Assembly (NCBI GenBank): GCA_015499995.1 | Contig: JADNRV010000062.1 | Coordinates: forward strand, 186,001-250,000 | Length of the DNA stretch: 64,000 bases | Reading direction: 5' to 3' | Source: Flammula alnicola | Taxonomy: Eukaryota; Basidiomycota; Agaricomycetes; Agaricales; Strophariaceae | Shown here: in pieces, positions 47,550-60,800 of the stretch | How positions within the stretch are numbered: position 1 is the first letter of the stretch | Layout of the letters: each line of letters starts with the position of its first letter | The notes under the pieces: model-generated | What the model was told of the DNA's origin: nothing | Database searches by the model: none | The model's input: only the letters and a program-made list of their open reading frames with translations | Position numbers and translations under genes: made by a program

Positions 47550-50500
47550 CTAATATATTGTTGAATATTGAAAGCGGTCAGAAAAAGGGTTAACGTAAAA
47601 TACACTTGTTTGATCAAGAACATTGCTGGACTTCCACGACGTTGGTGCAGCAGGGCCAAACTTGGGAAAGAGCTGGATGCTCTCGCGGATTAAAGATATG
47701 GGAATAACGCTGACTTTCTGGGCTCCTCCTGACATGAGAGGCGAAACTCTGTACATCTTGCTGTTCGGTTCAAAGGAAGAGCGTCTGAATGGCGTGTACC
47801 ATTCAACATATGCAAGGTGTTTGAGCGGAAGTCCGTGCGGAAACCACCGCTCACTGGCTGAAGGCCGTAGTGAAAAGATGCATCGTATGCGTCCTGCGCA
47901 GTAACCTAGGAGTGTAGTGCAGTTGAGTACCTATGAATTGTTTCAGAATCCAAAGCGAGCGCACCTTGAACCCCAGAAGCACCTCCATCCCCATAGTTGA
48001 TCAGTGCCACATCAAAGCGGCCAGGAACAATGTTATCATACTTATCGAGACACGCCGGTTCAACGTGAAGAGAGTCGACAATATTTTTGGCAAGTGGATC
48101 CGCAGCATACACGTCGTGGCTCCAAAATTTGAGGCGGTGGAAAACCGGAACCGTGGAGAAAGGAATATGTAATGTTGCGGCAATGCGTTCAATGTGAGTT
48201 TTGGAATAAGTGGAATGCTGATATTGAGCGATGAATCGCGAAAGGGCGGGGACAAAATCAGTGGCTCCGTACTTTTGTCTGAGATCGTCCAGCGACACTG
48301 CACGAGCACTTGGGTTCTTTGTCATTATCTGGTGGCGCAGAGGGATTAGCGATGGGAGGGGTTTGATGAGATTGATTTGGGATGCAGTGTTTACACGACG
48401 ACGGATGAATTTGTCATGCTGGAGAATTTTTTCGCGACGCTCGAGCCAGAGCGTCATTTGGGGGTATTCGTCCTTACAGTTCGTAGCGGCGTAGGCATCC
48501 TTAGCCATGTCAATGTGAAGGCGCTCCGTGTATTCTGTGTTGTAGTTATCTGTTGTTCCATAAAGCTCCACGAAATAGCGATAGTGGCCCGCGAAGTGAA
48601 ACTTTGGAATGTCGAAATTGTCGCGGATCCCAAGGTCAACAAAAATGTCGAGATTGTCGTGGAATGTCTTGAGAGCTTGTTCCATGTTGTCGAGAGTCTG
48701 AGAGCTGTGAACCGGGTATTTGGCAAGGGATATAAAGTCCAACAACGCCCGCACAGCCCTAACAAGACGTGCATTCGACAAACCGTCTGGCAGGCGGATG
48801 TCAACAAGAAGGCCAAGGATGAAGCGAGAGATCTGATCATGCTCGGTGCCAGTGACGCGGGACAGTTGCGTGATTCCCTTCATAAACAGTCGGATGTGGT
48901 GGTTGGGGGGCAAGCGGCGGCACCGTGCGTCAATCTCGTCCTCGCCGCACGCAGAATAAATCCACGCAAGTATATGTTTGAACACTCCTTGATAGAGCTG
49001 GTGTAGGACATCTGGCGTAATCGACTCATAGATGTTGAGATATGGGAGGTTCAGCCAGAACGGCTCTTGCACCGGCTTAATGCCAGCAGATTGGCATGCC
49101 CGGGTGAAGGCCAGTGGGCCATGCTTGATCTGTCGTAATGCTCGCCGAATGGGCCCCGAATCCCTCGGTGGATGAATGCTGTCCAAGCTGCCAATTCCCT
49201 CCCGTGCCGCCGGACAGACTGGACATTTTCCTGTCTTGACGAGTGTCACTAAGACCTGCTCAGGATAATCACCCACGAAAACTGAGTAGATAGGGAAACA
49301 GCGCCTGCGAGCGCCGTCGCCACTCGTAAGAACAATCCCAGCATGGCCTGCGTCTTCAAGTGGCCTCAGAATATGTTTTATGCAATGATGGAACAGGTTG
49401 GCGAGACAGCGGCGCCGCGATGCGCGGTTGGTGATGTGCGAGAGCCGCGAGGTTGGAAGATATGCCAACAAGACTTGACCCTGGCAAGAAGGCTTGCGGC
49501 GGATATGTTTAGGGAGATTTCCAATAGTCATATACACTGGGTACGCGCTCTTGTTGCGGAACTGCGTGAGCTGGGTTTTGTCTGAGGAGATGATGACTGG
49601 CACAATCGTGCACTTTGTCTTCTCGGTTTTTGACTCTACCTCCTTCTGTTTGTGTGGTACTTAGTTAGCACAGCAAATATTCATGCTATCAAAGCACGCT
49701 CCACACACCTGAGTTTTCCACCACCATTTACCAGTCTCCATGCCATGATACAGTCGAATAACCTCGTCGTCATCTGCATAGTGGCGTTCGGGTTGGAAGA
49801 TCAGCTCGCCGGCAAAATCTGGATCACCCCAGAGTGCCTGAATGCACTCCATGACGTCGCGAGAGTAGAGCTCCATTGCCTCGCCCTGCACAACCACCTC
49901 GTGCCGATGAAACTTGGGGCGACCAGGAAGGTGGTCGTCGATCTTCTTGTTGAGCTCCAACGAGTTTTTGTATGATAGCCCAAGTGCGTCTCGCACCTAG
50001 ATGGTATCATATTAAATTACAAATGTCAATGGAGAAGCGTTATCACATGAACTCACCCCGTCAATGGCCAGTAGATCTGTGAAGGCAGTGGAACCTTGTC
50101 CACGGAGTTTCGCCCATCGTGCAACTTCCCAATCCATCTTGGACTGGAAAGGCGCCCAATCGCCCGTTCCAACAGCTACAGCATATCGTGCATCTACGGA
50201 TTCCCGTGTGCTCAGCGCCTGCCCCGCCAACGACAGCGGATACTTGTCACTGTATCGAATTTTGACTTTGGGTGTGATGCCATGGCCCTCGCCCATGAGA
50301 AAAGTCTCTGCCTGGCGAGCTTCAGCTGTGGCTTCGGCCTCCAGTTCTTCATCGAGAGGTCCTTTGACAGGGGCATTTTGACTGCGGGGCTGCTCAAATC
50401 CAACCTGAGGCCCGTCTTCCGGAGCATCAGCGCGCTCGGCTTCCCAGCCAGCCTCCAGCTCTGCCACCATCTCGGCTTCGCGATCGGAATTATCAGAGTC

Positions 50501-50851
50501 CGACCCATCGACGGGGTTGGGCTCATGCTCAGAGTCTGAACTATCAACGGGGTTGGGCCCATCCTGCTGCCGGGCAATTCCGATGTCTTGCTGCCCAAAG
50601 TGGTCCCCAGCATAGTCAGTGGCGGACCCGAATGCATCGCCTGCAAACGGCTGCACTGGCAGGCATCCACTTGACTCGGATTCACTGGCAGAGTCTGAGT
50701 TGCTGAGATTAGGCTGTCGCCGGGTACGCTTGCATCGAATCCTATCACGAAATTGCTGGCACAGAACATCACGCATTTGTCGGAGATGTGATAGGAAGCC
50801 GCGGACTGTAGGGAAGATGTGATCACATCCTTTGCAGATATGGCGAGGCAT
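47550..50851 (-). CDS. Plavaka-type DNA transposase, apparently intact
   Basis: Exons 50851-50057, 49996-49709, 49645-47965 and 47905-47550, all in phase, give 1039 aa. The N-terminus MPRHICKGCDHIFPTVRGFL has a C2H2-like finger (CKGC...HLRQM) and is followed by an acidic disordered region. Family blocks: RPKFHRHEVVVQGEAMELYS, PVIISSDKTQLTQFRNKSAY, PVYMTIGNLPKHIRRKPS, FPIYSVFVGDYPEQVLVTL, CPVCPAAREG, ESITPDVLHQLYQGVFKHIL, NTEYTERLHIDMAKDAY, and at the end HLAYVEWYTPF, LFPKFGPAAPTSW and FYVNPFSDRFQYSTIY. The final intron (47964-47906) is required: without it the frame ends early in RYSTALHS. Plavaka is a CACTA-related superfamily found in agaricomycetes. No stop or frameshift, so it may still be active. 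Confidence 0.87.
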
Positions 50852-51100
50852 TGAAGAAAGGCAAGTGTAATTTTTAGGGTAGTAGAACAGGAGTAGAAAT
50901 GGATGGTATCTACGTGGATAGAAGGTAGGAATATTGCGGAACGAATGCGTAACGGAACCTAATAACGTCGCTGCACAATATCAGCCACGCCTGGCAAACA
51001 AACACAGAGAATCAACACATTTTTTTTCCGGTACCCCCCATCTCCTCCGACTACTCACGAACCACCCTCAGTGGCAACCGCATCTGTACACGGCCTCACG
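50852..51100. promoter_or_regulatory. Divergent promoter region, transposase / DUF6532-like gene
   Basis: 249 bp separate the start codons of the two opposite genes, so they share an upstream region. No TATA or palindrome stands out. Confidence 0.4.
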
Positions 51101-53731
51101 ATGGCCAACAGCAGTGATGTTGACATGGAAGGCACCCGCGACACCAGATCCCAACCCTCTGCCGCGCTCATCGCCCAAGGAAAGGCCGAAAAGCAGGCGA
51201 AAAAGCGTGCCAGAGACGAGCAAGAGGCTAACCAGTTGATAGAAGGTGGCCGAGGTAAGCAATTGTCCTCCTGCTGAACTTCAAAGACTCACCACCATCC
51301 AGGGAAACGCTCTGCCAGCGAAAAGGCAATGAAAGAAAAAAGTGAGTCGCTGATGTGGCAGACAGATCAGACAGATGCGTACTCACTACTGAATCGACAC
51401 TCCTTGCAGTCTGGCTCAAGGACGGCACCAGAAAGCAACAGTCTGGTTCGGCTAAAACTGCTGTAAAGAAGTCCAGTGCTCAGCGTAGGTCTCAATTGAA
51501 GCATTGAACATAATGAGCTTACTATGATTTGTTTGGCAGGTTTGAAAAAAGCGAAGATGAACGATGAGCAGCCCAAAGGCAAGAGGATCAAGTTGACAGG
51601 AAAGATGCAAGGTGTGTCTCACGTTGATTATCGATTGTCGACGTCGCTGACGAACTTCTTTGTACTTATTTTCCTGTGCACCTGATCATAATATGGTCCC
51701 ATCAGTCCCAATAAGTCAACGCTCTCAAACCCCACCGAGTTCTGCCCCACCTCGCAAGCAAGGTAAGTACATGTTTGCTCAATGTGATTATATTAACACT
51801 TTTTATCAGCTATACACTACAAGTCCAAAGCGAAGAGCTCACGCAAGCGCAAAGTCGGAGATGACTCGTCTGACAACGTCGAATCGGAGGACGCTGATAG
51901 CCCATCCGAGTCTGAACTAACACTGGAGTCCTCAGGCGGAGATGACAGCAATTCGTCTACCGGTGAAGACGAGTTTAACGATGAGTTGTCTGAGGCTGGC
52001 CTGGCCAAGCGGATGGGCTCTGAGGTGCGCGACTTGATTTTATGATTATCTCCCCTACTTGCTGACATTTCCTATACTACAGCTACCTTTAAGTCCTATT
52101 AGGGAGCGGTCAGCAGCCCCAACCACCCGCCATGCCTCAGACTTGTTCGAGGTTGACGACAGCGAGGTGGAAGTGGCCAGTCGCAATCGCCAACAGGGAG
52201 CCGACCTTCCTCCCTTGTCTGACAGTGAAGACCTGCCGAGCTCGATCCAACAATCCTCGCAAGAGAAAGTCCGCACCCAGAAACACACCACCCATCACCA
52301 GGAGCCTTCGGATCATAAGGAGAGGACTGTCAAGCCAGCCAAGGTTTGAAGCAGCCTTCACCGTCATCAGAGGATTCTAACAACACCCATGCTAGGCATC
52401 TGAGAAACGGAATGCAAAGTTCCGAGAAGAGGTAAGTAGTTTCACAAGCAAAATGTATTTGTCACTCATTCCATACCATACCAGCGCTCAAGCATTGTCT
52501 CCGCATCACCCAAGAGATCAGCAAAACACAAAAAGCAAGCCCGAAATCTGCATGCAGCCAGAGACGGCGACGACCAGTCGATCGAAAGGAATACATCAGA
52601 CGAAGAAAGTGCAGACGCCACACAGACGTGGCCTATCCATGCCCACCTCCGCGGTAATGGACACCGTGGCGATGGCCTTCGTCAACAGAATGCCCACATC
52701 CGCGCAACCTGCAAGAAGGCCATCAAGATTGTGGAGAGAGCACTCGTTACCAAGCACGCTTGGCCGGAGCTGAACAAGGGTCTCGAATATCGTGTCGAGG
52801 TCTTGAAGAAAGCCGCCAAAGCTTTGGAGAGCATCGGGCCTGAGTACCGCGACATTCGCAAGCGCGTAGAGAAGGACGAGGAGTTTGCAACTATAATAGG
52901 AAGATGGGTAAGCAGTGTTTCTTGCTTGAGTCCTTAGCTAACGGCCATGCCAGGTTATTGACCGCCTATCCCATGCTCGCAGCCCCATTCGTAACAATGC
53001 CCTGGGCCATATTGCCGTCTTCCAGCTCGGTGTTGGAGATGGATGTGCGACACGTGTTGATGCACTACTGGCCTGCGACGCCTTTGTATTCCCTGGTAAA
53101 TGGGAGATAAACGGTGATGGCAAGGTAAGTCATTTGCTTTTTACATCTCCCCCTGCTTAACATTTTCCTTGCAGCCGAAGTGGGTTGTAGATGGCTCGAA
53201 AATCTACCTTAACCTCTCGATCATCAATGTCATCCGCTCCACCTTTTTCGTGACGAAATCTGCCTTAGGCCACCACTTCGCTGATGAATATTGCTCAACG
53301 CACAAAACCCTTAGAGAACGCGAGCTGACCATTCCGTTGGTTGCTCTGGCGGCGACGGGGGTAAGTAGAGACTAGTCTGTCATGCTATTCATTCACTCAC
53401 ATTAAACAAGGTTCATGCTGCGCTTACTGCATGGAAGGACGGCGACTACGACAAGAAAAAAGGTGACAAGTTTGACGGAGAAACGTACGGTGAGGTATAT
53501 AACCGCCATGCAAAAGCTCTCCAAGATCTCAAGTCGAACCACGGGAATATCTTTCACTACATTATGTCGGAAATCTATAAAAGGGTAATGTGTGTATTGT
53601 TTTTATTCTATTGTTTGGTGTTAGCAAGCTTGCTAATATGCTTAACTTAGCGGGAACGATGGCCAGGAGGTGGCAGCCCAGCATATGAACGCTTTAGCTA
53701 TCATGGATCTCACTGGGGTCCCCGGCATTGA
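51101..53731 (+). CDS. DUF6532-like protein beside the transposase
   Basis: Many short exons. The N-terminal half is basic and acidic low-complexity (KAEKQAKKRARDEQEANQL, KKAKMNDEQPKGKRIKL, SRKRKVGDDSSDNVESED, LPPLSDSEDLPSS). The C-terminal domain reads KAIKIVERALVTKHAWPELN, EYRDIRKRVEKDEEFATIIG, VIDRLSHARSPIRNNALGHI, AVFQLGVGDGC, ACDAFVFPGKWEINGDGK, KIYLNLSIINVIRSTFF, LGHHFADEYCSTHKTLRERE, LTIPLVALAATG and FDGETYGEVYNRHAKALQDL. It ends GSHWGPRH at TGA 53729-53731. I associate this pattern with the uncharacterised basidiomycete family DUF6532, but that match is from memory. It is transcribed away from the Plavaka gene. Function unknown; a transposition partner or cargo is possible. Confidence 0.65.
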
Positions 53732-54014
53732 TTAGGTACCAAATAGTATTTATATGTCATAGATCACGCTTGAATAGTCAAAAATTGATGCTTATTCGGC
53801 CTGACCTTAAGATTTCCAACAAGAATATCAAAGTTTACATGTACTTATTGAATTAAAATCAGTCCAAGCTGGTTAATATGATTCCGAATATGTAACTATA
53901 AGTAGAGAATACATGACGAATAAATGGCATACCAAATTTATTATGCTGATTCTACATACTGTGCTTATGTCTACTTTTTTCAATTGATCCTTGCGTCTTC
54001 TCACTCATGCACAC
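53732..54014. other. AT-rich intergenic, no gene seen
   Basis: AT-rich spacer between the DUF6532-like gene and the F-box gene. I looked here for inverted copies of sequences near 44-46 kb and found none. Confidence 0.5.
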
Positions 54015-55029
54015 TTATTTTAATTTTAGGTTTTTCCTGATGCAAGTGAAAACCAGAGTGAATGATTCCAGGGCGTAGAAGCTCCCTGACTTTAGGAGAG
54101 GAACAACTTGTTGCACAGTGGAAGCGACGGTGAGCTTTGTCAGTGAACAGAAAGCGACAAAAGCAGGTTGGTGGAGTTCGTTCCGGGAGTCTGCTAGGCC
54201 TCTGCAATACACCGAGGAAAGATGTTCCATGCGGGCCAGTTTCGCAAAGAAAGTCGAGTCGACTCTGGCATTGAGTGTTTCCCCGGGCCAAGTTGAAACT
54301 TGAGATAGTCCTAAATGGCGGAGGTTCTTCAATTTCGTGATAGAATCCAAAAAGCGTTCGGGATCCCTAGATCCAAAGTGGAGGTACTGCATGTTGGGGG
54401 CTTGTTTCACCATGGAGTCCAAGAATAACTGCATAACGCGATGGGGATAGGTTTCCTCTTCCTTCACATGAACACGAAGAAGAGAGGACGAAACAAGAAG
54501 AAGGACTTCCGAATAATAGCCTCGTCTGATACTAAGCTCGCGAAGACGGGGGAAGAATGGCTTGTGTGTCTTCTGTACGACACGCAAAAAGGCCGACCGG
54601 TATACACTGTCGGACTCCGGATGGTAGATGAGGTGGCGAACACGTCTTGCATATTTGTCGAGTAAGGCCCATTCGCAATCCAGAATGGGACCATCGAGAG
54701 CCTGCAGAAGTAACCTTTAAGCAGTTTATCTAATGTAAAAAAACATGTAAATGACGAACATATCGACGTTGATTATTCTTGTCAACCACTTTAAAGGCAG
54801 ACAAGAGTCTCAACAAATGTGACATCTTGTCTATTTTCCTCCACAGCAGATCCAATGCCACCTCGGTAAAGGCATGGCATGTCAGGGAAAGGTTCAGCAG
54901 CGTAGAACGATGGGATTTTCCCTCAGAGTCGTTCATCGATTTCGGTCCAGGAAATTCGAGGTCATGTTGAGGTGACAAGTGGCCTAGAATTTGAAGAAAG
55001 ATATCTTGGTTCAGGAGAGCGGGGTGCAT
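54015..55029 (-). CDS. F-box/LRR-type protein
   Basis: Exons 55029-54760 and 54701-54015 give 318 aa. The N-terminus MHPALLNQDIFLQILGHLSP, then LLNLSLTCHAFTEVALDLLW and RKIDKMSHLL, is a typical F-box (LxxxIFxxIxxxLxP ... LSLTCxxFxxxALxxLW). The C-terminal part has leucine-rich repeats (FPRLRELSIRRGYYSEVLL, APNMQYLHFGS, ITKLKNLRHLGLSQVS, LARMEHLSSVYCRGL). The expected role is substrate receptor of an SCF ubiquitin ligase. It is short for the family and ends KNLKLK. Confidence 0.78.
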
Positions 55030-55815
55030 TGCGGACTCGTACGTGGTGATTCGTGGGATGTGACGCGGTCTGAAAGTTGGGCATAGGGGAATGAGTAGTG
55101 CGATTCCATCTTACTTATACTTATCCTTGTACAGGGTGGCACTGTTCAGGTGGTGGCCCGCTTTACTATTCCGGCAATATATTTACTAACGGAAAGACAA
55201 ATAACACACCCACCAAAACAGAGTCAAACGCATGGCTACAACGCAAAAGGCTCGATCAGGATGTGGCTGGTGGTGGAAAACATCCCTAGCTACCAGATCC
55301 AGTAATAGATATTGAGAGAGTTAGCGTTCGTGCCCTGAAAAGATTAGCGCCCATCAGTTGAAAGTATACCTCGCAAGGGACAGACCTGAATTTGAAGTAA
55401 CTTATAGATTTGGCATAAAAATCCCCCGGAATTCATTCAACGAACATTCACTCGCGCGAGCTACGACTGTCTTTAACATCCCGAGTCTTGGAATTGGTTC
55501 AGGTCTGGGTTGATCGAGATTTGCTTTGGAGGCCTCAAACTTTGCTTTTATATACTTGATCTATATCTTCTTGCTATGACACCCTCCTACACAGTTGACA
55601 CGTTAATGTGAAATGAGCAACAAATTTTGCTTCTGCAGTGTACGTGCGACACTCACTGGCCCTGACTCCTGCAGGTCATCCAACCTAGAAACAGCAGTGC
55701 GACAGAACGGAGACGTCGTGTCACATAGCATTCCGACGGCCGACGGTAAAACAAGCCTAAAATCTGGTTTGACGTCGACTCTCATTTTTGTTGAGCAGCT
55801 TGAGCTTCGCTGACC
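55030..55815. other. Intergenic, no gene seen
   Basis: Region between the divergent F-box and cyclophilin genes. Short frames only. Confidence 0.5.
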
Positions 55816-57551
55816 ATGGGCGCGACTGCGTGCGAGCGCTCCTTGGTTCGATCCTATTTCTAAATTGTTCCAGCGTTTTCTATGAACAGACCCATCAACG
55901 CATTACGTAACGAGCCTAAGACTGATAAATCAGGACGACCCGACTACCCCAGCAAACGAGAAAGTGGACGCAAGCCCACAATCGTACATAGAGCTCCAGA
56001 CGCGAGTAAAGACAATCTTCAAGATTTACAAATGGCTACAGAACAGCGCCGATCACCTTTTTCGACATCACCGTTGGCGACAAGGCTGTGGGAAGGATAG
56101 TCTTTTCGCTTTACAGTGACCTGGTGCCCAAGACAGCGGAGAACTTTCGTAAGTCGCGTTGCTTGGTATCAATCGTAAGATGAAGCTGACTCATGTGGGT
56201 TGCGAATAGGTGCCCTGTGTACTGGCGAAAAGGGAGTCGGACAATCGGGAAAACTACTCTCCTACAAGGGATCAGGTTTCCATCGTGTAATCAAGGGGTT
56301 AGTTTTCTCAGTTTCATGAGGTAACATCCATATCTTGACATAACGCAAACGTAGTTTTATGTGCCAGGGAGGAGATTTCACTGCTGGAAATGGTTCGTTG
56401 AATCGTCGATCAGTCTTCCATCTGACTGACTAAATCATACTGCCAACAGGAACTGGCGGAGAATCGATCTACGGTGAAAAGTTTGAGGATGAAGCCTTCG
56501 CAGTCAAGCACACAAAACCATTCCTCCTTTCTATGGTGCGCACATGTATTTTAGTTCGATCAGAATAGAAATTTACAGCAGGTAGGCTAATGCTGGGCCT
56601 AACACAAACGGATCACAATTCTTCATCACCGTAGCGCCCACAGACCACCTGGATGGAAAGCATGTCGTGTTCGGAGAGGTTATCAAAGGAAAATCCATAG
56701 GTGTTTAATTTTCAAGTATCTATTCGCGCGTTTTTGGCCTCATCTATCTTATCTAGTACGCCAAATCGAGAACTTCCCCACATCCTCGGGCGACGTGCCA
56801 ACATCGCCAGTTGTCATCGCAGACTGTGGTGTACTTTCTCCGGATGACCCCTCGCTGAAAGATGACCCGGAAGCTCAAGCTGGAGATCCATATGAAGATT
56901 ACCCTGTCGACGAAGATAAGGACTCCGAGAATCCGGAAATCGCGCTTCAGATCGCGAAGGCGGTGAGGGAAGTTGGAAACAAGCTTTTCAAGGAAGGAAA
57001 GACGGAGGAGGCCCTGCAGAAATATCAAAGTGAGTTTCCAGTATCTGTTCACCAAGATTCGTCGTATCAATCAATATCCTTTGCAGAGTCCATTCGTTAT
57101 CTAGATGTACACCCTGTTCTTCCTGATGGCTCGTCACCAGAACTACAAGAGAGCTTCAACGCCCTACTTGCGCCTCTCCTTCTCAATTCCGCACTTGCGG
57201 CTATCCGCTCACAACCCCAATCATCGGCGAACGCTTTGATTGCTATCAGCAGCGCTACCCGAGCGCTCAATAACCTCACGTTAAGCAACGCGGATAAGGG
57301 TAAGTCATCTCAGCCGAATCGAATGATACAAAGGGCCTAATCACGAATCGCGTCTAGCCAAAGCACTTTACCGCCGTGCAGTGGCTCACACTTACATGAA
57401 AGACGAGGATAAAGCGGAGCACGATCTCGTCGAGGCTAGCCAACTTGTCCCCGAGGATGCCGCCATCGTAAATGAGCTGGCCAAGATTAGACAGCAGCGA
57501 AAAGAGAAGAGAGACAAGGAAAAGAAGCAGTTCAAGAAGATGTTTGCGTGA
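55816..57551 (+). CDS. Cyclophilin-40 type peptidyl-prolyl isomerase with TPR domain
   Basis: Hsp90 co-chaperone that isomerises Xaa-Pro bonds (Cpr6/Cpr7 family). Exons 56042-56148, 56210-56297, 56355-56392, 56450-56535, 56586-56700, 56757-57029, 57087-57299 and 57358-57551 are in phase. PPIase blocks: [68 protein letters not shown] and [13 protein letters not shown]. His replaces the cyclosporin-binding Trp, as usual in Cyp40. TPR part: [40 protein letters not shown], with a basic end [11 protein letters not shown]. The first coding exon is uncertain. ATG at 55816 (MGATA, donor GTGCGA) fits the required phase but implies a long intron; the ATG at 56033 is in the wrong frame. Confidence 0.85.
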
Positions 57552-57895
57552 TTTTCTTGTCATATACTCCAGTAGAATACAGAGGACAACCACCTATTAG
57601 GATTGGAGGAACCCAAAAATGTATACTAATAATGCCATGAGACTCGTCTGTGCACGAAGCTATTATCCTGAATCCAGAATATGTTTATTCGTGATGAGAA
57701 TGCCATTTGATTCTTTGTCACCGTAAAAATAGCGTTGCAGTCTGGCCCCCAATTACGTAGCCGCTAGTTTCCAGAAATGGAATTGATCCACTGATCCCCA
57801 ACACCGCAACTTGAAAGGTACACATCGTGGGTGCGTCCCGACGTCAATGTACACTTTGTGGTGTTCGCTCACACCGCTAGCTATCCTTACGTGGC
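57552..57895. other. Intergenic, no gene seen
   Basis: Short spacer between cyclophilin and phosphatase genes. Confidence 0.5.
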
Positions 57896-60800
57896 ATGGC
57901 TGCTATTACTCTACTTCGAGACCTTTTGAGGTCGCCGGATGAGGCCACGGTAGTTCTGGAGGCGACTCTGGTGACTACTTCCGAGAATCAAGACGCACAC
58001 AATAGACGGGTTTTGGCCGTGGTATCTCATAAGGATGATTGGGACCTTACTGAAGAAGGAAGGTGTGTGTCTGGTTGGGCTACTCAGTAACTGAGAACGC
58101 TGAGTTTATGTGGTTCTAGTCTGTTTATTTGCAAATACAAGTCGGGTCTCAACGGGCGGCCAGACGAGCTCGATATACAGCGTGTTCTTCCAATCTATGG
58201 AGAATTCTCTATTGTTATCAGCCAGATGCGTCGTGGAACTGTCGATCTTCGACCAGCGAAGTCCTCGACGTCTCTATTAGAGCAACCGCGTTCTGGTGAG
58301 AAGAGCTGGACACTCTGGAATCTACTATGCAGCTGAGGTAGCTTTATCCAGTCATCACTCTCACTGTGACACCCGCAGAAGGAATCCAGGATGATAGGCA
58401 GCCCCCGACGTTCTTCACCTACGATGTCCAAAGCTTGCGCAGTTTAGTTACCGAGTGCAAGCGCCTCAAAGAAGTGTCGGGTCGGTCTCCTAATCCTGCT
58501 GTCATACCAACTGATCGTTCTCTAAACGTTTCTGTTCTATAATTGGCCCCATCATCACCGCCCGCATAATTATCCAGATGTCGATGCTAATGCTGTGGTC
58601 AACCTCGCTTCATCGACAACCTACTTCAGCTGGCTAAAGCCATATTTCGAGAAACGCATGACGATTGCTACTCGTACGTCTTTGTTTCGTGGGCTGGTAG
58701 TGGTGGATCTGCTAGAGCTTCTGTCTACCAGTGACCTCAATGCCTCAGGATTTACGCCAGGTTAATCGGCCACTATCGGAACGCCTGTCCCCAGCATGCG
58801 CAGGACTCACGGGAGATGACCATGAAGACGCTCAAGTGATAAGGGACGACTGGATTCGCGCCAAAGCTAGAGGGATGTCAAGAACAGGTCGAAGGAATTT
58901 GAGGTGAGTGTGATTTGGATATTATTTTACTCCGGGCACTGAGCGTAATGCTGTGGGCGCAGCTTGCGACTGGGTACTTTCAATGTCAACGGGAAGATGC
59001 CTTCTCAGGACCTATCCGCTTGGGTGCAGAAGAACGTTAATACGATCAAGAAAACTGCGGTTGAAGATGAATCACCATCACTCCCGCCAATGAGTAAGGT
59101 ATCACCGATCTCTCTCGGGGAGGTCGTCATGAATCCTTTTGACCGGAGTACGTTTTGCCGACATCTTTTCAAACAACATAACGTTGATGAGCTCGATTAG
59201 TTCTTCACAACCCCAAGTCCGCTGCCTCAACCGAGGAGAAGGGAAAAGAGGAACAGTCATTACGGGTTGATCCCTCTGACCCAGATGATCCCGACATGCT
59301 CGTCCTTGGGTTTCAGGAGCTTGACCTTTCAACGGAGGCCTTGATATATTCAACTGGGACAGTCAGAGAAGACGCGTGGTGCCTTGCCGTCATTGCTTCG
59401 TTAGGAGAAAAGGCAGTGAAATATGAAAAGGTCAATTGTCTTTCTGCGCATGTTGGAAATTTTTATGGAATATCACTCTTCTTGCACATGCAGCTCGTTT
59501 CGAAGCAGTTAGTTGGGATGCTTCTTGTGATTTTCGTGAAAAAGGCACTTAAAGATTATTTCGGAGAAATCAAAACATCTGCTGCTGGGGCAGGCATTCT
59601 GGGTGTCATGGTTTGCTCGAACGCCTTGCCACATAGTCTCGTCATTAATTTCGTCGGTCGTTATTTAGGGAAACAAAGGAGGCATTGCCGTCCGTTTATC
59701 CTTCACCCCTCCCGTTTCCACCGCTGCGGAGAAGTCGTCCATCCGTTCCCCAGGAGCGACGACATTCACCTTTGTGAACGCACACCTAGCTGCATTTGAT
59801 GAAATGGTGGATAAGCGGAACTCGGATTTTCAGGACCTTTCGAGGAGGTTGAGCTTTGAGGGTGTCGCGCCACGCTCCTCTTCGCCTGTGGCGGAGACCG
59901 AAGGGGGCGATGACCATGCGGTTGTGGATACGTCAATGACGTCGGCGGTGTGGCTGCCCCCGCCGTTAAGCGTGTACGAAACGGACGTGCTATTTTGGAT
60001 GGTAGGTTCAATACAAGTCTCATTTTTTTAATCTACATATCTGACCATCTTCTCTATCCATATTGTTACATAGGGAGGTGCGTATTCGACTTGATTCCAA
60101 GTTCGCATGCTTTAATGATGTGTATGGATTAGACTTGAACTACAGAGTCGATATTCCAGACACTTCCATAAGGAGAATCCTCCGCGACGATGAATGGGAA
60201 AACGGGTCCAAGTTGAAAGCTTTACTCCGATTTGATCAAGTCAGTAAACCATGATATCGCATAGCGGTTAATCGGCGGCATTCTTATTGCGGATTGGGCA
60301 GCTTACGAAATCTATGCACGACAAGAAAGCGTTTGAGGGGTTCCAGGAGGCGCCTATTATGCACGTGCCGTACGTTTTTCGTCTTTCCGACTTGGCCAAC
60401 TAGTTTGATTCCATTTTCCTCGTAGAACGTATCGGTTTAGCCCAGGCTTGACGATGGACAAGTTGGGCTACGATCTCAAGTGAGCGTGGGTTCGTACCGC
60501 AAGGCTCAGAAGGCTGATGCGTATGTGATTTTAGGAGAAAGCCTGCGTGGACGGATCGAATCCTGTACATGCATGGACCAACGTGCGAAGTAGATCAACT
60601 CTCGTACACTAGTCATCCGCAGATTAACATGAGCGATCATCGGCCTGTTGCCGCTGATTTTTCTGTGGATGTATGTTCAGTCTCATCCTCCCTCGTTAAC
60701 ACCTTGCTGATGTGATAGGAATAGGTCGACGTATACGATGTAGAAATGCTTCAAGCAAACGTCCGGAAGTTGTTGACTGATGTCCAACATCTTGATGGCG

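Noticed and set aside
47906..49603. Plavaka transposase ending at 47906
   Set aside because: A standard intron (47964-47906) restores the family C-terminus (YVEWYTPF, FPKFGP, FYVNPFSDR) down to 47550.
56033..56100. Cyclophilin start at the ATG at 56033
   Set aside because: That ATG is in a different frame from [10 protein letters not shown], and its frame hits a TAG at 56098.
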